NCBI GenBank assembly: GCA_036655355.1
Contig: JAVVQG010000007.1
Location: 124,001-188,000, forward strand
Length of the DNA: 64,000 bases
From: JAUNSR01 sp036655355
GTDB taxonomy: Bacteria; Bacteroidota; Bacteroidia; Bacteroidales; JAUNSR01
Direction of reading: 5' to 3'
Each line of letters begins with the position of its first letter. Within the stretch, counting starts at the first letter, position 1. The notes below the pieces were generated by a model that saw only the letters and a list, made by a program, of their open reading frames with translations, was not told the DNA's origin and searched no databases. Positions 1 to 9,200 of the stretch are shown here, piece by piece. The position numbers and the translations under genes were made by a program.

Positions 1-390
1 GACATCCGCAATAACATCGGGTTGCCGTTACTGCTGAAAGCAGGGGAACTCACCGGAACATTAACACCCGAATTAGCTGTCGGGGTGATGATCGGATTGG
101 ATTTTATGCGCAAATTAAGAAGAGTAAAGAAAAATGCCGTGAATTTTACCCTAACAACACCTGTGATTTCTCCCGTTCTTGACGGGGTTCTCTTCGTGAC
201 TGGAATCACTCCTGGAAGCGGGAGACTAAAATATGAGACCGGAATAGACAAAACGATACAATTCACTAATCCGGAAAGTGGCGAGAAAGTTATTTATACT
301 TTAAAAGAGCAGCCATTCAAAGAAGATCCCTTAACAATCCCCGAAAGAGATACTACAAACTATTTTGATTCTGAAACGTTTTTAGTATGA
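1..390 (+). CDS. FmdE-like domain protein, 3' part only
   Basis: The reading frame is open from the left window edge, so the N-terminus is missing and only about 129 residues are seen. The segment around residues 18-30 (GTLTPELAVGVMIG) matches in shape the GHLCPGLALG segment of formylmethanofuran dehydrogenase subunit E (FmdE) domains, and VLDGVLFVTGITPGSGRL matches their DAIQ.TGCTxGxGNL segment. The histidine and cysteines expected to bind metal are replaced by Thr, Thr and Ile, so it is probably not a normal metal-binding FmdE. Its stop overlaps the start of the next gene (ATGA), so the two are translationally coupled. The assignment rests on motif resemblance alone. Confidence 0.45.
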   Translation, partial: DIRNNIGLPLLLKAGELTGTLTPELAVGVMIGLDFMRKLRRVKKNAVNFTLTTPVISPVLDGVLFVTGITPGSGRLKYETGIDKTIQFTNPESGEKVIYTLKEQPFKEDPLTIPERDTTNYFDSETFLV

Positions 391-1085
391 CACGTTTTGA
401 TAATCTAAAAGACTTCACTATGGAAGGAATCAACACTCCGTTTGTTATCGATGAACATACGGCTATCGTAATGACAGACCCCCAAAATGATTTTTTAAGT
501 GAAAAAGGTATTGGCTGGGGAGCTTTTGGGGAAAATATTACAAAGAATGGAACTGTAGAGAATCTACGTCGTATTTTTGAAGCAGCGGCAAAAAAGGGGA
601 TGCTTGTATTCATCTCTCCACATTATTATTACAAACATGATCATCAATGGTTATTTGAAGGACCTATCGAAAAATTGATGCATGATACAGGTATGTTTGA
701 ACGTAAAGGTCCACACACGGACGAAGGTTTCGAAGGATCCGGAGCAGACTGGCTTGAGATTTATAAACCTTATATTTACGGAGGAACAAATATTATCGTT
801 ACATCTCCGCACAAAATTTATGGACCGGAAAACAACGACCTTATCTTACAATTAGGGAAAAGGAATATTCGTAAGGTGATTATTTGCGGGATGTCCGGGA
901 ATCTGTGTGCCGAATCACATTTACGTGAATTGCAAGAGAGAGGTTTTGAAGCAGCTGTTATATTTGATGCTACCGCTTCAGCCAAACTTCCGAATTTGGA
1001 TGCCGATCAAGCCGCCTTCATAAATTTCGCCTTACTTGCAGAAAAAGTATATACTACGGATGAATTTGTCGAAGAGATGAAATAA
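387..1085 (+). CDS. isochorismatase-family cysteine hydrolase
   Basis: 232 residues. The family's catalytic triad is visible: Asp31 in TDPQNDF, Lys143 in TSPHKIYG and Cys174 in GMSGNLCAES. Members hydrolyse amides or vinyl ethers (nicotinamide, carbamoylsarcosine, ureidoacrylate, isochorismate); the substrate cannot be read from sequence. The insertion around residues 80-130 is rich in Tyr, His and Trp and probably shapes the pocket. The gene starts inside the stop codon of the FmdE-like gene, suggesting they work in one pathway. A strong bidirectional terminator follows. Confidence 0.85.
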   Translation: MTRFDNLKDFTMEGINTPFVIDEHTAIVMTDPQNDFLSEKGIGWGAFGENITKNGTVENLRRIFEAAAKKGMLVFISPHYYYKHDHQWLFEGPIEKLMHDTGMFERKGPHTDEGFEGSGADWLEIYKPYIYGGTNIIVTSPHKIYGPENNDLILQLGKRNIRKVIICGMSGNLCAESHLRELQERGFEAAVIFDATASAKLPNLDADQAAFINFALLAEKVYTTDEFVEEMK

Positions 1086-1116
1086 AAAATGGCGGGAAAG
1101 ATTCCCGCCATTTTTT
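1084..1116. terminator. bidirectional intrinsic terminator
   Basis: A perfect 15-bp stem (1084-1098 with 1102-1116) has a 3-base loop. It is GC-rich in the middle and flanked by A6 and T6, so it works on both strands. It lies between the convergent hydrolase and rmuC genes. Confidence 0.9.
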
Positions 1117-1149
1117 ATTTCGTTTACAATCAGCGTGATTCATTATTCA

Positions 1150-2541
1150 TCATACAATCGGCTCATCTGATTCTGATGCTACTTCAGTAAGTGCAATTTG
1201 CTTCTTCGCCTTCACCCCCAACTCCTTAAGTTTTTCAACCTGACCAATCAGGTTACCGTTCTTATCGCGGAGTTGTCCCATAGCGGCTTCATAAATACGA
1301 GTGGTTTTGTCAAGTTGTTCTCCTACCAGATCCAGCTGCTTTGCCAAACCAACGAACTTATCGTACAGCTTCCCTCCTCTTTCTGCAATCTCTATCGCAT
1401 TACGACTCTGATTTTCGCGCTTCCAAAGATCAGCAACCAGTTTTAGGGCCGTAATCAAATTGGTTGGACTAATCAACAAAACCCTTTTATCATAAGCATA
1501 TTGCCACAGATTCTGATCGCTTTGAAGTGCTAGCATAAATGCCGGTTCATTCGGAATAAACATCATAACGAAATCAAGTGAACTGGTATAATCCTGATAA
1601 CTTTTTCTGGAAAGTTCATCAATATGCGCTTTTACAGAACGAAGATGTTCACTTAATGCCTTATCTGCAACTTCTTTGTTCTCAGCTTCGGTAAAACGAA
1701 TGTAGGCAGTCAGAGAAACTTTAGAATCCACAATAATATTGCGATTATCAGGATAAGCGATTATCACATCGGGACGCATCATTTTTCCCTCTTCTGTTTG
1801 GATACTCTTTCCGGAAGCATCCTTCATGGTGGGTTGTATGAAATATTCCCGATTTTTCTGTAGCCCCGACTTCTCCAAAATCGTTTCAAGAATCATCTCA
1901 CCCCAGTCACCCTGCACCTTACTGTCTCCTTTCAGCGCTTTGGTGAGATTACGGGCATCCTCACTGATTTGGTTATTCAATTCCACCAATTCTCGAATTT
2001 TTTCCTCTAAACTGAAACGCTGTTTGGATTCTTTGTCGTATGTTTCCTCCACCTTGCTTTTGAATTGCACTAGATTTTCCTTAAGAGGTTCCAAAATACG
2101 GGACAATTCGGTAGTGTTGAGTTCGGTGAATTTCTTACTCTTCTCATCCAAAATGGAGTTTGCCATCAAACGGAACTCTTTTTCCATCTGTGACCGTTTC
2201 TCTTCGAGTTCTGTTTGAAGCAATTCCTGTTTATCGAGTAATGCATCGTACGAAGTGCTTAGAGAGGCGTTTTCAGAGATCAATTTCCGAAATTGTGTAT
2301 CGAGAGCGCTGTATTCCTGTCGAAGTTTATCCATATCGAATTGGATGCGGGCGGCAATTTTTTCCTGTGCACTTTTTTCGATTACCGCTTCTTGCAGCGT
2401 TGCTCGGTCAGATTCGTACCTGCGTCTCAACTCCTCCAGCGCATTTTGAGTCTCCTTTAACCGAGAAGCGGTAGGTCTCATTGCCACAAAAGCGCTACCG
2501 GCTCCTAATGCCAATCCAGTTAATATATAGATGATATCCAT
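1150..2541 (-). CDS. rmuC: DNA recombination protein RmuC
   Basis: 463 residues. Residues 2-21 form a membrane anchor, 25-200 are a long coiled coil rich in Glu, Lys and Gln, and 205-425 are the RmuC domain with the hallmark GDWGE at 211-215 and a nuclease-fold-like core (RPDVIIAYP, IIVDSK). RmuC limits recombination at inverted repeats and is related to PD-(D/E)XK nucleases. It lies 12 bases downstream of pyrC on the same strand, so the two probably share a transcript. Length is normal for the family. Confidence 0.92.
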   Translation of the reverse strand: MDIIYILTGLALGAGSAFVAMRPTASRLKETQNALEELRRRYESDRATLQEAVIEKSAQEKIAARIQFDMDKLRQEYSALDTQFRKLISENASLSTSYDALLDKQELLQTELEEKRSQMEKEFRLMANSILDEKSKKFTELNTTELSRILEPLKENLVQFKSKVEETYDKESKQRFSLEEKIRELVELNNQISEDARNLTKALKGDSKVQGDWGEMILETILEKSGLQKNREYFIQPTMKDASGKSIQTEEGKMMRPDVIIAYPDNRNIIVDSKVSLTAYIRFTEAENKEVADKALSEHLRSVKAHIDELSRKSYQDYTSSLDFVMMFIPNEPAFMLALQSDQNLWQYAYDKRVLLISPTNLITALKLVADLWKRENQSRNAIEIAERGGKLYDKFVGLAKQLDLVGEQLDKTTRIYEAAMGQLRDKNGNLIGQVEKLKELGVKAKKQIALTEVASESDEPIV

Positions 2542-2553
2542 GAAGGGGAATTT

Positions 2554-3897
2554 TTATCGGTTGTACTTTACGGCAGCTCCTCTGAAAGAGTCTTCAATCT
2601 GTCCATTATGGTAAACCATTGTTCCGTTCACAAAAGTGGAATCTATTTTATTTTTAAATATAAATCCTTCAAAAGGCGACCAACCGCATTTAGATAAAAT
2701 GGAGGACTGCTCTACCAAGGTGGTCTCGTTAGGATCAATCAATACCAGATCGGCATAATATCCTTCACGAATGAATCCTCGTTCTTTGATTTCGAATAAA
2801 GATGCAGGGGCATGACTCATCTTCTCTACCACTTTCTCGATAGAAATAGTTCCGTTCTTCACTTTTTCAAGCATAACGAGTAGCGAATATTGAATCAAAG
2901 GCCCTCCGGACGCTGCTTTCAGGCAGCTACCTTCTTTTTCGGAAAGAAGATGTGGAGCGTGGTCCGTAGCAATCATGTCCAAACGATTTCCTTTGATTGC
3001 TTCCATCAATGCCAAACGATCTTCCTCCGATTTGATTGCCGGATTCCATTTGATACGATTGCCGAACTTTTCATAGTCTTTATCATTAAACCACAGGTGA
3101 TGCACACAGACCTCTCCTGTTATTTTTTTATCCGCCAACGGTTTATCTTCAAGAAGGGTCAACTCCTTCGCTGTAGAAAGATGCAATAAATGCAATTTAC
3201 CCCCCATTTTTGTAGCCAATGCTACCGCTTCAGAAGAAGATGCGTAACAAGCCTCTTCATTTCGGATCAGAGGATGAAACTGAATGGGTAGCTCTTCACC
3301 ATAAAGAGAGGTGTATTTCTGAATATTAGCTTTTATAACCTCCTCTTTTTCACAGTGTGTAGCTATAACATAAGGCAGTTCCCCAAAGATCCGTTCAAGC
3401 ATCGATTGATTATCCACCAACATATTTCCAGTTGATGACCCCATAAAGACTTTAACACCGCATACTTTTGAAGAATCAATCTTTTTGAGTTCCTCTATAT
3501 TGGCATTATTTGCACCAATATAGAAAGCATAATTGATTCGTGAGGTTTCAGATGCGCGTTGTAATTTCCAGTCAAGAGCCTCCGCAGTAACGGTTTGAGG
3601 ATTTGTGTTGGGCATATCCATAAACGTAGTAGTCCCTCCCGCCACGGCAGCTCTTGTTTCGGATGCAATATCTGCTTTATGCGTTAGTCCCGGCTCACGA
3701 AAATGTACCTGATCGTCAATTACACCGGGCAATAGAAATTTACCCACTGCGTCAATCACCTGCACATCAGCAGGAATATCCGTTACTTCCTCCCCTTTGT
3801 AAATCTTTTTGATTTTCTCCCCTTCAATTAATACTGCGCCTTTGAATGCGAAGCCTTCATTGATAATAGTAGCGTTATTGATCAGAATCTGTTTCAT
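2554..3897 (-). CDS. pyrC: dihydroorotase, class I type
   Basis: 447 residues; converts carbamoyl-aspartate to dihydroorotate in pyrimidine synthesis. Visible motifs are DDQVHFREPG (61-70), the NTNP segment, GVKVFMG with a Lys that may be carbamylated, ATHCEKE, LLHLST, and ATDHAPH with the catalytic Asp. The usual HxH metal pair reads Q63-V-H65, so the first His is Gln. I recall the same Gln in other Bacteroidetes dihydroorotases, so it is probably a lineage trait rather than damage. The start codon sits exactly at the end of a 95-base dispersed repeat. rmuC follows closely. Confidence 0.9.
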   Translation of the reverse strand: MKQILINNATIINEGFAFKGAVLIEGEKIKKIYKGEEVTDIPADVQVIDAVGKFLLPGVIDDQVHFREPGLTHKADIASETRAAVAGGTTTFMDMPNTNPQTVTAEALDWKLQRASETSRINYAFYIGANNANIEELKKIDSSKVCGVKVFMGSSTGNMLVDNQSMLERIFGELPYVIATHCEKEEVIKANIQKYTSLYGEELPIQFHPLIRNEEACYASSSEAVALATKMGGKLHLLHLSTAKELTLLEDKPLADKKITGEVCVHHLWFNDKDYEKFGNRIKWNPAIKSEEDRLALMEAIKGNRLDMIATDHAPHLLSEKEGSCLKAASGGPLIQYSLLVMLEKVKNGTISIEKVVEKMSHAPASLFEIKERGFIREGYYADLVLIDPNETTLVEQSSILSKCGWSPFEGFIFKNKIDSTFVNGTMVYHNGQIEDSFRGAAVKYNR

Positions 3898-3989
3898 TTG
3901 TATGTATTCTATTTTTTAACATCAAGGTCAAATGCGCCATCTATGTTCCTTTTGGTAAGTAACTCAACTTTAGTGAACTATGGCGATTT
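3895..3989 (-). repeat. dispersed ~95-bp repeat, copy 1 (before pyrC)
   Basis: A 95-base unit on the minus strand begins ATGAAATCGCCATAG, contains AAGTTGAGTTAC and GATGGCGCATTTGACCTT, and ends in an A/T-rich run closing with ATACAA directly before the ATG of pyrC. It is closely matched by two tandem units at 9564-9753. CGCCAT near one end and ATGGCG in the middle can pair as a 6-bp stem. A few bases of another unit (TTGTATAA) follow at 3993. The function is unknown. Confidence 0.85.
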
Positions 3990-4010
3990 CATTTGTATAA
4001 ATAAAAACGA

Positions 4011-4046
4011 CCCCTGCGAAGGATGATTTTTCAACCGACACAGGGG
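4011..4046 (-). terminator. probable terminator of the glycosyltransferase gene
   Basis: CCCCTG at 4011-4016 can pair with CAGGGG at 4041-4046 across a 24-base loop. On the minus strand the hairpin is followed by TCGTTTTTATTT. The long loop makes it weaker than others in this window. Confidence 0.55.
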
Positions 4047-4059
4047 ATGGTATTTTGCA

Positions 4060-4821
4060 TTAATTGATTTGTGGGAATTTACGCGTTAGACTATCTAACT
4101 TCAGCTTGATCACGCCAAAAACGGCTTCACCAAAAATGCTGGAATTCATCTTAGATACGCCGAGTACGCGGTTTATAAAGATAATCGGCACTTCCTTTAT
4201 TTTGCATCCCATTTTATAAGCTGTAAATTTCATCTCGATCTGAAATGCATACCCTTTAAAACGAATCTTATCTAAATCTATGTTTTCCAACACGTTGCGC
4301 TTGTAGCAAACAAATCCGGCAGTAGTATCGCAAATCTTCATTCCTGTAACAAACTGCACGTACTTAGAAGCGTAATATGACATGATTACTCGACTCATCG
4401 GCCAGTTCACCACATTCACGCCGCTAACGTAGCGCGATCCAATCGCCATATCATTTCCTTCACTTGCGCAAGCTTCATAAAGTTTCAAAAGATCATCGGG
4501 ATTGTGTGAGAAGTCCGCATCCATCTCAAAAATATAATCGTATTGATGAGCAATCGCCCATTTGAAACCAGCAATATAAGCCGTGCCTAATCCTAGTTTT
4601 CCGGCTCGCTGCATCAGATGCAATTGAGTTGGGAACTCTTTCCGGAGTGTTTCTACGATATTGGCAGTGCCATCCGGTGAGCCGTCATCAATTACTAAGA
4701 CATGGAAGTTTTTGGGAAGCTTGAAGACGTAACGCAATATATTTTCAATATTTTCCTTTTCATTATAAGTAGGAATTATCACGAGACTGTCGCTCACAGG
4801 CTGATTAATCACATCATTCAT
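4060..4821 (-). CDS. polyprenol monophosphomannose synthase (Dpm1-like, GT2)
   Basis: 253 residues, GT-A fold family 2 glycosyltransferase. IIPTYNE is at 15-21, DDGSPDGT at 45-52 binds the nucleotide sugar, GLGTAY is at 77-82, and the metal-binding DAD is at 101-103 within EMDADFSHNP. This order is typical of dolichol/polyprenol-phosphate mannose synthases. It ends near residue 250 without the C-terminal membrane helices of some relatives, so it is a soluble or peripheral enzyme. It would make lipid-linked mannose or glucose for envelope glycans or protein O-glycosylation. A -7 box lies 48 bases upstream. Confidence 0.88.
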   Translation of the reverse strand: MNDVINQPVSDSLVIIPTYNEKENIENILRYVFKLPKNFHVLVIDDGSPDGTANIVETLRKEFPTQLHLMQRAGKLGLGTAYIAGFKWAIAHQYDYIFEMDADFSHNPDDLLKLYEACASEGNDMAIGSRYVSGVNVVNWPMSRVIMSYYASKYVQFVTGMKICDTTAGFVCYKRNVLENIDLDKIRFKGYAFQIEMKFTAYKMGCKIKEVPIIFINRVLGVSKMNSSIFGEAVFGVIKLKLDSLTRKFPQIN

Positions 4822-4868
4822 AGTAGATTATTAAATAAAAGCGAACCTTACAGAGTGATTCGCATCTT

Positions 4869-4876
4869 CAAATATA
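4869..4876 (-). promoter_or_regulatory. -7 promoter box for the Dpm1-like gene
   Basis: TATATTTG on the minus strand matches TAnnTTTG exactly and lies 48 bases before the start at 4821. No well-spaced TTG box is seen upstream. Confidence 0.5.
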
Positions 4877-4948
4877 TAAATTAACGGTTGTAGATGGAAA
4901 CAAAAAATGCCAAAAGTGTTAAATTCGTCGATGAAAACAACACGATTC

Positions 4949-6256
4949 TCAAAAATTATAACGGATCATTGCATAAATACGGTTTGTTATCCCCTCTTTT
5001 CCGCCATAATCGCATCTTTTACCGATCCAATACTCAATTCCGCATATCCCAAAAGGAATAAACTCCCAGATTACATTTCCTGAAATTGCCATACTTCGGT
5101 GAAAAAGATCCAATTCGCGATATTGTTCCGTTGCGAGAAAACGTGAAGAAACGAAGAATCTATTATAACTAAAAGTGAAACCGCTATAGATTTTCGGAGT
5201 ATAGTTCACTTTTGCAGCAGCATATCCCACCATCCCCTTAGGAGAAAACATAATACCGGGTCTTAAAGGATCGGGTAAAAGATCGAGTTCATTATTTTCA
5301 GAAGCCACAATATAAGAGGCAATCCCTTTTCCGTAAGCGATGTGAAAAAAGAGATCGGCATAGGGTGAAGTTGTAAATTTCCCACTGAACTTAGCTGCCA
5401 ATCCAAGAGAATTACGATAATGATCCCGAACTTCATTCTTATAGGTCATTTCTCGGAAAGTCCCGGAGTATCTGATATGCCCACTACGCCATTTATACTG
5501 GACATAACCGTTCACATCGGGAACTTCATCATGAGCGGATGCCGTTTGATTGAGGTATTTTCCCGAATATTCACCCCTTTCGAGAGAAAGACCGAAACTG
5601 ATTCCACATTTAGACTCATATTCATATCGAATCATCGGATTACGCAGGAAAGAACTTACAATATTTCCATTGAAATCAAGAGCTGGTGCAAAAGAATAGA
5701 TATCGATAAAATTCGAATAGGTCTGTCCCAAGGTAAATCCGGCAATGGAAACATACGCCTGTCGAAGCCGTAAGACGCGGTTATCTCCTCTGAAATCCAC
5801 TTCAACATAACCCGTTATCGGTTTATTTAGTTTTGATATGCCAATTATTTTAAGGAATAATCGGCTTGATGAAGCTTCCAGTCCCCATCTTTTATCTTGT
5901 GCATCATCTGCTACAGGTATATCGAACGTATTGAAATCGATCGAATTAATGGAATTACTTAAATCATAAAAACTTCTCAGTGCTACAAAGCCACCGATTC
6001 CAATAAGAAACTTATTGTCACGACCCGTTATGATAAAACGCGGCGGTTCGGGATCGTTAAACAAGGGACTTTGAGTCCGGTAGAAATAGCCCACTTCTTT
6101 TTGGTGAAGAGTATCTTCCGATAAGCGGAAGATCAGGTTATCAGAAACACTTCTTCGCTGAGCATACAAAGAGAGCATGCTTTGAAATGAAAGCAAAAAG
6201 AGAATCAGGAAAAAACCCTTGTCGCGAGTGTGTCCCCCTTTAAAATGTGTTTTCAT
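4949..6256 (-). CDS. DcaP-like outer-membrane porin
   Basis: 435 residues with a signal peptide (hydrophobic 15-30, cleavage after AQ at about 33). The rest is made of alternating amphipathic strands and ends in Phe (IYAMIRYNF), the usual C-terminal signal of outer-membrane barrels. Segments such as RLFLKIIG, GYVEVDFRG, LRLRQAYVSI and LGQTYSNF fit DcaP/OprP-like porins, which take up small anions or dicarboxylates. It lies 31 bases downstream of the 1092-residue double TPP-like gene with no terminator between, so they are probably cotranscribed. The substrate is unknown. Confidence 0.75.
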   Translation of the reverse strand: MKTHFKGGHTRDKGFFLILFLLSFQSMLSLYAQRRSVSDNLIFRLSEDTLHQKEVGYFYRTQSPLFNDPEPPRFIITGRDNKFLIGIGGFVALRSFYDLSNSINSIDFNTFDIPVADDAQDKRWGLEASSSRLFLKIIGISKLNKPITGYVEVDFRGDNRVLRLRQAYVSIAGFTLGQTYSNFIDIYSFAPALDFNGNIVSSFLRNPMIRYEYESKCGISFGLSLERGEYSGKYLNQTASAHDEVPDVNGYVQYKWRSGHIRYSGTFREMTYKNEVRDHYRNSLGLAAKFSGKFTTSPYADLFFHIAYGKGIASYIVASENNELDLLPDPLRPGIMFSPKGMVGYAAAKVNYTPKIYSGFTFSYNRFFVSSRFLATEQYRELDLFHRSMAISGNVIWEFIPFGICGIEYWIGKRCDYGGKEGITNRIYAMIRYNF

Positions 6257-6287
6257 GGTTATCGAACGATTAATTAGGATCCGTTAA

Positions 6288-9200
6288 TTATTTTCCACCA
6301 CTGTTATCAATAAATCCGTCTTTCTCCTCCTCTCCTTCATATCTGCCGAATGTATCCAACATGTGTTCCTTTTCACTGTTTACATATAATTTCTTGAAGA
6401 CAACCCCATATTTCTCCGCTAATGAAGAGATCATCGGTGGTGTTTTGATAAGGGGACTCTTCTGAACCCGAATGTCCACCACACACGACCGGTCGCTCTC
6501 CATCACCTCATGCAAGGTTTGAAGCAACTGATCATACTCCGTAATGTGAAATGCCCGGATGTGTTGAGAAGGAATCAGATCGGAATAATCAACGCTTCTG
6601 TTTCCCGGCCAAAGGTGTAAGATAAACAACTTGATAATACCTTTGCAAAAAGCGATATCAAACAGGTTATTCATCTGTTTCAGAAAAGTTATATCCGTAC
6701 AGAAAACGATCAACGGTTGATGATTCGGAAGAGGAGCTGCACCTAAGGCGAATCCCGTACTGTTGGAGTTATAAATCGTTTCTCCAAAACCAAAGATGCG
6801 TCGGCTTCCTTTACTCTTTATATTCAGCGCAGTCATATACCACGGTAGCACCATGTCTGAAATCACCCAGCAATGCTCCGGAGCAATTTTATTCAGATGC
6901 ATGAAAACACTCTCAATGATGATTTCGGATGTTTTTTCTTCATGTTTACGGATATCCGCCTCGTATTTCTCCCGAAGCGAGAGGTATGAATCACGGCATC
7001 TCTCCGCAAATTGATAGTTGCTGATCGTCAAGAGATGAGGAAGTAACAATTGAAGCGTTTTCTTTACTTCGCCAACCACCCCGATATCCACCGGATGAGG
7101 ATTTCCTAGATTTGCAGGATTCAGATCAATTTGAATAACGCGACAAGTTTTAGAGAGTTTATTTTCAAAAGAAAGATTCGTTCCCAAGAGAATAAGCAGG
7201 TCACATTTTTTATAAGCCTCCTCTAAAGCATCATTCATCAGCAAACCATTCATCCCGATTGGAAAATAGTTATCATAATCAAAAACATCTTTGACTTTAA
7301 AGGACCACCCAAGAGGTGCTTTCACCTTACGTACAAGTTCAATCACCTCCTTGTGTGCATTTCTGGCGCCATTACCGGCAAAGACAACAATAGAGGAAGC
7401 CCGATTTATCTCTTTTGCTATATTCTCAATCTCCCGTTCTGAAGGATAAATGTCACAACTCGTATAAGGAGAATCGTATATTTCAGAGCACTTGTAATCC
7501 TTCACTTCCTGAAAAACACGCTGGAAAAGCACTGTGCTAATCCCCCGCTGATGCATAGCCTCTGAAAACGCTTCTCCAAGAATCATGGAAAGTTCTGTTT
7601 CGGTTCCCACATCGCGGTGATGACAAGAAAAGACATGAATCAGTTTCTGAGCCGTCACAGTTTGTCGTCGTAGGGAATGGTGACACATTTTACGCGTCAT
7701 TACCACCAATAGCAATACGGGGACACGTTTACGCAACGCTTCATTGATGCCCGGCATCATTTGAAGCAACTGAGAGAGACTTGTAACCAAACATACGCTT
7801 AATTTGCGGGTTACCTGAAATCCTCCCAATGCAGCATAAAAAAGATTCTGCGGAGAGATCAGTTGCAAATCAGGTGAAGAGAACTCCATCTCGGTTTCTT
7901 CCGAATCTTTCAATGAATCGGATTGGTACTTGCCGGTGTAGAACAGCTTGCCTACTCCAAGGGATTGCAGGAATGTAAGTGCCGGTGTAATCAATTCCCG
8001 AGGGAGATCGTAATCAGCTTCCGGGTAACTTTCACGTAGATAATCCTGTTCCAGAGATACCCCGGTGACTTCAATCAGGCAACTTTGATCTGAAAAAAGT
8101 GCCTGATCGAGTATTTTCTCCAATCCGGCAGCCGAATCGATTCGTTTGTAATCGATTCGCATATTCTCAGCATAATGTTCCAGTTCACTCTGCATCCCTT
8201 CGCCTATTTTGTCTTTATTGAAGACAATCATCTTCAAGGAGTACTGTTCGAGCGTCATCGGATATAAACAGCGGATATTCTTTTTAAGCCGATCCGCATC
8301 AATCAATCCGATTGCCTGAATAAGCCGACCACTCGAAGAGAGTCCCATTAACTCATAAAAGAGATCACCTGCACAGATCGGATCGTGTACTGGATGAATG
8401 TATTGTAATGGATCGCCTTTTAAAAGGCAGTTCTGAAAGAGGTAAGCAAATTTTCCTTCGGCGCATAAACAAGCGTGCGGATCCAGACTATTGTTAAGGG
8501 CTTTCACCAAGCGATGAAGCATCTGATTTTCAGACAACGCTTGTTCAATCCGCTTAAGTCCTTCACGATATTCGCGTACCAAAGCATCAGCAAAGTCGCT
8601 GCTTTTCTTCTCTGTTACCAACGGAATTAAAAGTTCCAACGTATCGGCCACGTCTCCGCGATAGACCCGTTTACTCTTCTCTTTATCTACCCCGGTCCAA
8701 AATTTCGGAGAGATCTGAATAATGGACGATGTATTGGGAAATTCACAGAAGTTCTTCTCTGAGAAATCGAGCAAAAGAATCAAATCGGCAGAAAGCATGG
8801 CGTGTTGAGCACTTTCCTGGCTCCATTTGCCATAAATACCCACCGGATAATTCAGTTCCTCTTCAATTGAACTTCGCAAAGCAGGCACATACGCCACGAC
8901 GCTTTTTAGTTTTGCTGAGAGTACATTGATTTCGGTCAGCGCATTGCGACAGCCTGAACCGCAGATGATAGTGATTTTCTTTTTTTCATCCAGAAGCGAT
9001 GCCAGTTCGATCATCTCTTGATTTTCCGGTACGATCACGGGAATCGAATCGTGTTCACGGAACTGATCGTATCGTTCGTATTTGATACCCGGAGCAATTA
9101 ATGCCCTGTCAAGCAAAAGAATAGAGACACTCTTTTCCCCCATCGTATGTTGCAAAGCATTTGCCACCCCCCGATAGATTCGGTGCGGATCGTTAATCTC

